NCBI GenBank assembly: GCA_008011715.2
Contig: CP136508.1
Span: 2,542,001-2,606,000 of the forward strand
Length of the DNA: 64,000 nt
Origin: [Empedobacter] haloabium
GTDB lineage: Bacteria > Pseudomonadota > Gammaproteobacteria > Burkholderiales > Burkholderiaceae_D
Direction: 5' to 3'
Each line of letters opens with the position of its first letter. Position 1 is the first letter of the stretch. The notes below the pieces were generated by a model that saw nothing but the letters and a program-made list of their open reading frames with translations, did not search any database and was not told the DNA's origin. A program made the translations under genes and the position numbers. Positions 60,835 to 64,000 of this stretch are shown one piece after another.

Positions 60835-61845
60835 ATGGCGAGCTTCAGGAAGGACACCGCGAAGGGTAAAACGGTGTGGCGTGTACAGGTCTGGGTGGCT
60901 GACGTACGCGAGTCAGCGACTTTCTCGACGAAGGCCGAGGCAGTCGCCTGGGCGGCGCAACGCGAGACCGAGCTGCGGCAAGGCGCCGGCGCCAGAGGCG
61001 GGCAGAAGCGTACGTTGTCGGACGCTTTCGACCGCTACGAGCGCGAGGTTTCGGCGCATAAGCGCGGCAAGCGCTGGGAGCAGGTGCGCATGGCCGCGAT
61101 CGCCAGGCACGAGGTTCTTGGCCGCGCCCTGGGGGCAATGGCGCTTGAGGAGATCACGCCCGAGGTGCTCGGCGCCTGGCGGGACATGCGCATGGCCGGG
61201 CCGGACGGCGTTTCCGGTTCGACGGTCAACCGCGACATGAACCTGCTGTCGCATGTGTTCTCAACGGCGCAGACGGAATGGAAATGGGTCGAGGCCAGCC
61301 CGACAGGATCAGTGCGGCGGCCAAAGGAGTCGCCTGCGCGCGATCGACGCATCAGCGACGACGAAATCGAACGGCTCTGCATGAACCTGGGCTTCGACGA
61401 GCGGCCAGTCACGACGAAGAAGGGCGCGGTGGCAGTGGCGTTTCTGTTCGCGATCGAGACAGCAATGCGGGCTGGTGAAATCTGCGCGCTGACCCAGGAA
61501 AATGTGAAGGGCGCTGTGGCCCACCTGCCGATGACGAAGAATGGACGCAAGCGCGATGTCCCGCTATCGAGGCGCGCACGCGAGCTGCTTTCGTTCCTGC
61601 CACCCGGCCAAGATCCAGTCTTCGGAATTTCGACATCGACGCTGGACGCGCTTTTCCGGAAGGCCAAGGGCCAGGCGCTGGTCGAAGGGCTGACGTTCCA
61701 CGATAGCCGGCACGAGGCTATCACCAGGCTCGCCCGGAAGCTGTCCGTGCTCGAGCTGGCGCGGATGGTCGGGCACACGAACCTGAACCAGCTGCAGGCC
61801 TACTACAATGAGACGGCCGAAAACTTGGCGGCGCGGCTGGACTGA
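60835..61845 (+). CDS. int: Tyrosine recombinase (integrase)
   Basis: A 336-residue site-specific recombinase. An N-terminal arm-binding-like region (WRVQVWVADVRESATFSTKA) is followed by a SAM-like core-binding domain (about 60-150) and a catalytic domain with the Arg212 of ETAMRAGEICAL, the His-x-x-Arg box HDSRHE (His289, Arg292), His314 in VGHTN and the Tyr nucleophile in LQAYYN (Tyr323 by spacing). All catalytic residues are present. It starts 155 bases after the tRNA, pointing away from it, the usual order for elements with attachment sites in tRNA genes. Confidence 0.95.
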   Translation: MASFRKDTAKGKTVWRVQVWVADVRESATFSTKAEAVAWAAQRETELRQGAGARGGQKRTLSDAFDRYEREVSAHKRGKRWEQVRMAAIARHEVLGRALGAMALEEITPEVLGAWRDMRMAGPDGVSGSTVNRDMNLLSHVFSTAQTEWKWVEASPTGSVRRPKESPARDRRISDDEIERLCMNLGFDERPVTTKKGAVAVAFLFAIETAMRAGEICALTQENVKGAVAHLPMTKNGRKRDVPLSRRARELLSFLPPGQDPVFGISTSTLDALFRKAKGQALVEGLTFHDSRHEAITRLARKLSVLELARMVGHTNLNQLQAYYNETAENLAARLD

Positions 61846-61866
61846 TCCCCGCCGCGCCCGCCGGGC

Positions 61867-62133
61867 TCAGTGCTTCTCGCGGTACCCCTCGACCCATTTG
61901 ATCACCTCGGCCGCATGATACAGCGGGTGGGACCGGCCGTTCTTGGTTGGCAAGCGGATGGCCTTCGGGAAGCTCGGCAGGCACGCCATGCGCTCCCGCA
62001 CCGACTGAGGATCACGCTTCAGGTATGCGGCGATGGTCGCAATGTCCCACAGGTCTACCGATAGCGGGATGGTTGGGCGTATCCGCTCGGCCAGCGCCGT
62101 TGCAAGGCGTTCAATCAGGTCTGTTTCACTCAT
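61867..62133 (-). CDS. AlpA/excisionase-like HTH protein
   Basis: An 88-residue protein (MSETDLIERLATALAERIRP start). The segment DLWDIATIAAYLKRDPQSVR followed by basic residues and RLPTKNGRSHPLYHAAEVIK fits a winged-helix of the excisionase or AlpA kind, which bends DNA at attachment sites. The gene is convergent with the integrase, separated by 21 bases. GGAG stands 10 bases before the ATG chosen; a TTG 15 bases upstream is an alternative. Confidence 0.75.
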   Translation of the reverse strand: MSETDLIERLATALAERIRPTIPLSVDLWDIATIAAYLKRDPQSVRERMACLPSFPKAIRLPTKNGRSHPLYHAAEVIKWVEGYREKH

Positions 62134-62162
62134 GCTCTTGTTCTCCAATTCGGGACTAGTTT

Positions 62163-62459
62163 TCAGCGCGCCGGCGCGGCCAGCCGCACGGTGCAGACCT
62201 GGCCCAGCTCGACGACGACGTTGCCGTCGCGGCGCTCGTACACGAACGTGACGGTGCCGTCGGCGTTGGTGTGGTAGCCGATCAGGCGATTCCCCAGGTC
62301 GCGGACCAGAATCGTGATCTCGTCGGCGGTCAAGCCCATGGGGGCGTACCGGTTCTTGATCAGGTCGACGACGCGGGCGTTCTCCTCGGCGGTCAGGCCG
62401 GCGCGGGCCGGCGCGGCGATGGCCAGGAGCAGGGCGCCGGTGGCGATCAGTTTTTGCAT
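62163..62459 (-). CDS. Small exported protein of the element
   Basis: A 98-residue protein with a signal peptide (MQKLIATGALLLAIAAPARA) and a short mature part (GLTAEENARVVDLIKNRYAP, then alternating strands to VCTVRL). GGAGGAA precedes the ATG. It overlaps the upstream gene by 13 bases, so the two are co-translated. The function is unknown; a secreted or periplasmic factor is possible, unusual for the early region of an element. Confidence 0.7.
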   Translation of the reverse strand: MQKLIATGALLLAIAAPARAGLTAEENARVVDLIKNRYAPMGLTADEITILVRDLGNRLIGYHTNADGTVTFVYERRDGNVVVELGQVCTVRLAAPAR

Positions 62460-62965
62460 GGTTCCTCCGTTGCGTAGCGGATTTCGGTGACGTGACCCAC
62501 GGGCATGCCCTGGCGCTTGAGCTGGTCCATCGCGTTCAGCAGCAGGCCGGTCAGCTCCGACATGCCCGGCCGCGGCTCGACGTCGAGTTCGTGCGTGCGG
62601 CCCGCGCTGGTGATGCGCACCCGGACGGTGGCCGGCTTCTCTTCTGGCGCGGCAGCAGCGCGGATCACGGGCCGCTTCATGGTCATGATGGCGTTGGAGT
62701 GAAATTCGCCGTCCACGCAATGCGCATCTACGTACATCGCTGCCTCGGAAAGCGCGCATTCCCATAGCTCGGCTGCCTCGCGGATGTCCTGCGCAACGTT
62801 CCTTGCGCTGGCGCGGCGGGTGGCCTCCTGCCAAGCCTCCCATGGTGTCAGCACCAACTCTCCGCGCGGCCCCACCTTTACGTGGTCGGGCAGCTTCAGC
62901 TCGGTGCGAACCCACGCCTCGAACTCCGCGCGCATTGCTGCGTCTTTGTCGTCAGCCGCCTGCAT
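62447..62965 (-). CDS. Hypothetical protein of the element
   Basis: A 172-residue acidic protein (MQAADDKDAAMRAEFEAWVR start). The N-terminal half is helical and contains LTPWEAWQEATRRA, a motif common in hypothetical phage proteins that accompany single-strand-annealing or replication genes. The C-terminal half is strand-rich (PATVRVRITSAGRTHELDVE). GAAGGGAG lies 5 bases before the ATG. The role is unknown. Confidence 0.65.
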   Translation of the reverse strand: MQAADDKDAAMRAEFEAWVRTELKLPDHVKVGPRGELVLTPWEAWQEATRRASARNVAQDIREAAELWECALSEAAMYVDAHCVDGEFHSNAIMTMKRPVIRAAAAPEEKPATVRVRITSAGRTHELDVEPRPGMSELTGLLLNAMDQLKRQGMPVGHVTEIRYATEEPCKN

Positions 62966-63083
62966 AAATAACTCCCTTCTCGATAGCATCCACCACGATC
63001 TGATCGAACGTTCGGCCCTGGGCCAGCGCCCGGCAAGCCAGTGCGCACGTCACGTGCCACGGCAGGCTGAATTGAACGTCCAT
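62952..63083 (-). CDS. Small element-encoded protein, 43 residues
   Basis: A frame between two element genes: it starts 2 bases after the upstream stop codon and its stop overlaps the start of the next gene. The product, beginning MDVQFSLPWHVTCALACRAL, ends with a helix GRTFDQIVVDAIEKG. The tight packing argues for translational coupling and reality despite the length. It carries three helix-favouring stretches and could be a small DNA-binding or regulatory protein. Confidence 0.55.
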   Translation of the reverse strand: MDVQFSLPWHVTCALACRALAQGRTFDQIVVDAIEKGVIYAGG

Positions 63084-63085
63084 GA

Positions 63086-64000
63086 TCACGCACCCGCCTT
63101 TCCGGCCTGCTTGGCCGCGAGGGCGCGCAAAGCAGTTATGCAGGCATTGATGCCAATGGCTGTCGTACCGGTGAAGCGGTAGTTAGCCGACTGCGCGAGA
63201 ACTCCTTCGCACGCGGCAATGCATTCAGATACATCGCCCTGCGGCTGGCGCATTGCCAAGACGGTACGGCCGTATTCGTGCATCCTGGCGGGGCTGTAGG
63301 CGTCATTCTCACCTATGTACGTGTAGCTGATCACGTCCGGCGCAGGCAGCGCCGGCAGTTCCTGCACGGCTGCTGACGGATATTCGCTACGGTCGAATAG
63401 ATCATGAATCGCTTCATCTTCCGCCTGTTCCGCTGCGCTCACTGGTGAGCCCGCCGCCGAACCGACCCGTTCGGTGCCCGTTTCAGATTGCAGGATCAGG
63501 CCGGTGACATGCCATTTGTGCGCCAGCAGTTTTGCCACGTGACGCCGGTCGTCACCGCTGAATTCCCGCATCAACTCCAGCCACGCCTTGTACTCAGCGG
63601 CGGTAGCTGGTGCGCCCGCAGATGGGGGAAGCGTGGCGCGGGCCAATGCGTCCTGCAAGTCTTTCAAGCGGCAGGCTATGGCTGACATCGGCGTACTGCC
63701 TTCGCTCACCTTGATGCCGAAAATTTCGCACAGCTTCGACAGCTCGTCGCCATCAGCCGGCGCTCCGCTCACTGGTGCGGTAGCGGCGCCGAGATCACGC
63801 AGCGCTTCGAAGTCCTGCCAGCCTTGGGCGTACCCCTGGCCGTAGGCGTGTGTCTTTTCATCGGCCACGTGCTTGGTGATGTGGGCGACGAACTTGCCCA
63901 TGAATTCGAGGTAATTTTCGTACTCGCTGTTCACCAAAGCGCCGATGAATTCTTGAAACTCCGGCGTATCAATCGTCCCCGCATCCCCGGCAGTGGGGGC
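63086..64000 (-). CDS. Hypothetical protein of the element, 5' partial
   Basis: At least 304 residues, open to the right edge of the window. A TTG/GTG start near 63937 is possible, but the frame continues upstream without a stop (GTIDTPEFQEFIGALVNSEY), so the true start is probably outside. The protein has helical, acidic segments separated by Ala/Pro/Gly linkers (PPSAGAPATAAEYKAWLELM), and ends in a helix-rich part (TGTTAIGINACITALRALAA). No domain is recognised. It precedes the 43-residue gene by 2 bases, in the same transcription unit. Confidence 0.65.
   Translation of the reverse strand, partial: APTAGDAGTIDTPEFQEFIGALVNSEYENYLEFMGKFVAHITKHVADEKTHAYGQGYAQGWQDFEALRDLGAATAPVSGAPADGDELSKLCEIFGIKVSEGSTPMSAIACRLKDLQDALARATLPPSAGAPATAAEYKAWLELMREFSGDDRRHVAKLLAHKWHVTGLILQSETGTERVGSAAGSPVSAAEQAEDEAIHDLFDRSEYPSAAVQELPALPAPDVISYTYIGENDAYSPARMHEYGRTVLAMRQPQGDVSECIAACEGVLAQSANYRFTGTTAIGINACITALRALAAKQAGKAGA

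Larger units (their letters stand above)
60661..64000. mobile_element. Integrated element at tRNA-Leu, left part
   Basis: The tRNA 3' end is followed by a tyrosine recombinase gene and then a leftward group of small genes with phage-like packing (overlaps of 13 bases, gaps of 2-3 bases). The other attachment site is beyond the window. The tRNA is intact, as expected when the element restores its 3' end on insertion. No structural phage gene is visible yet, so it could be a prophage or an integrative island. Confidence 0.75.

Overview
The window is high-GC DNA with a betaproteobacterial, Oxalobacteraceae-like character; Massilia, Telluria and Duganella are the genera I would test first. This is inferred from the gene mix, not from a marker gene. 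It carries several large TonB-dependent receptors, lipoprotein chitinases, a GH10 xylanase, PEP-CTERM proteins, a cyanophycinase, a proteobacterial KaiC-like ATPase paired with a kinase, and an unusual density of hybrid sensor kinases and c-di-GMP enzymes.

Layout. 1-1400: 3' end of a TonB-dependent receptor, a terminator, and a frameshifted IS1595-like element. 1.5-12.5 kb: two small genes (one HTH), three large sensor kinases, cyanophycinase and a zinc-ribbon protein. 12.7-22.1 kb: a TonB-dependent receptor, then a unit of small membrane protein, siderophore-type receptor, ABC ATPase and two ABC-2 permeases. 22.3-28.1 kb: a repeat-rich spacer, then two GH18 chitinases around a JmjC-like cupin. 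28.1-38.2 kb: a modular RTX-type protein, a carbohydrate-type TonB receptor whose 5' end is out of frame at a C6 tract, a ROK regulator with a clear operator-like palindrome, and a GH10 xylanase. 38.2-39.3 kb: an intact IS1595-like copy with an 8-bp target duplication. 39.5-56 kb: a trypsin-like protease/endonuclease I fusion, a diguanylate cyclase, a histidine phosphatase, a GGDEF-EAL protein, an acyl-CoA-dehydrogenase-like gene coupled to a hybrid kinase, and a KaiC-like ATPase coupled to another kinase. 56.0-60.2 kb: a 374-bp internally deleted IS copy, flagellin, two PEP-CTERM proteins and small genes. 60.6-64.0 kb: tRNA-Leu(UAA) followed by a tyrosine recombinase and small phage/island genes running off the window.

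How it fits together. The polysaccharide genes look like a chitin and xylan capture-and-degradation toolkit: secreted hydrolases, outer-membrane receptors, and local regulation by ROK and probably LacI-type factors. The signalling genes lack stand-alone response regulators, so outputs are probably internal receivers or c-di-GMP. The points I find most unusual are the protease-nuclease fusion, the KaiC-kinase and ACAD-like-kinase coupled pairs, the out-of-frame receptor start, and three decay states of one IS in 64 kb.
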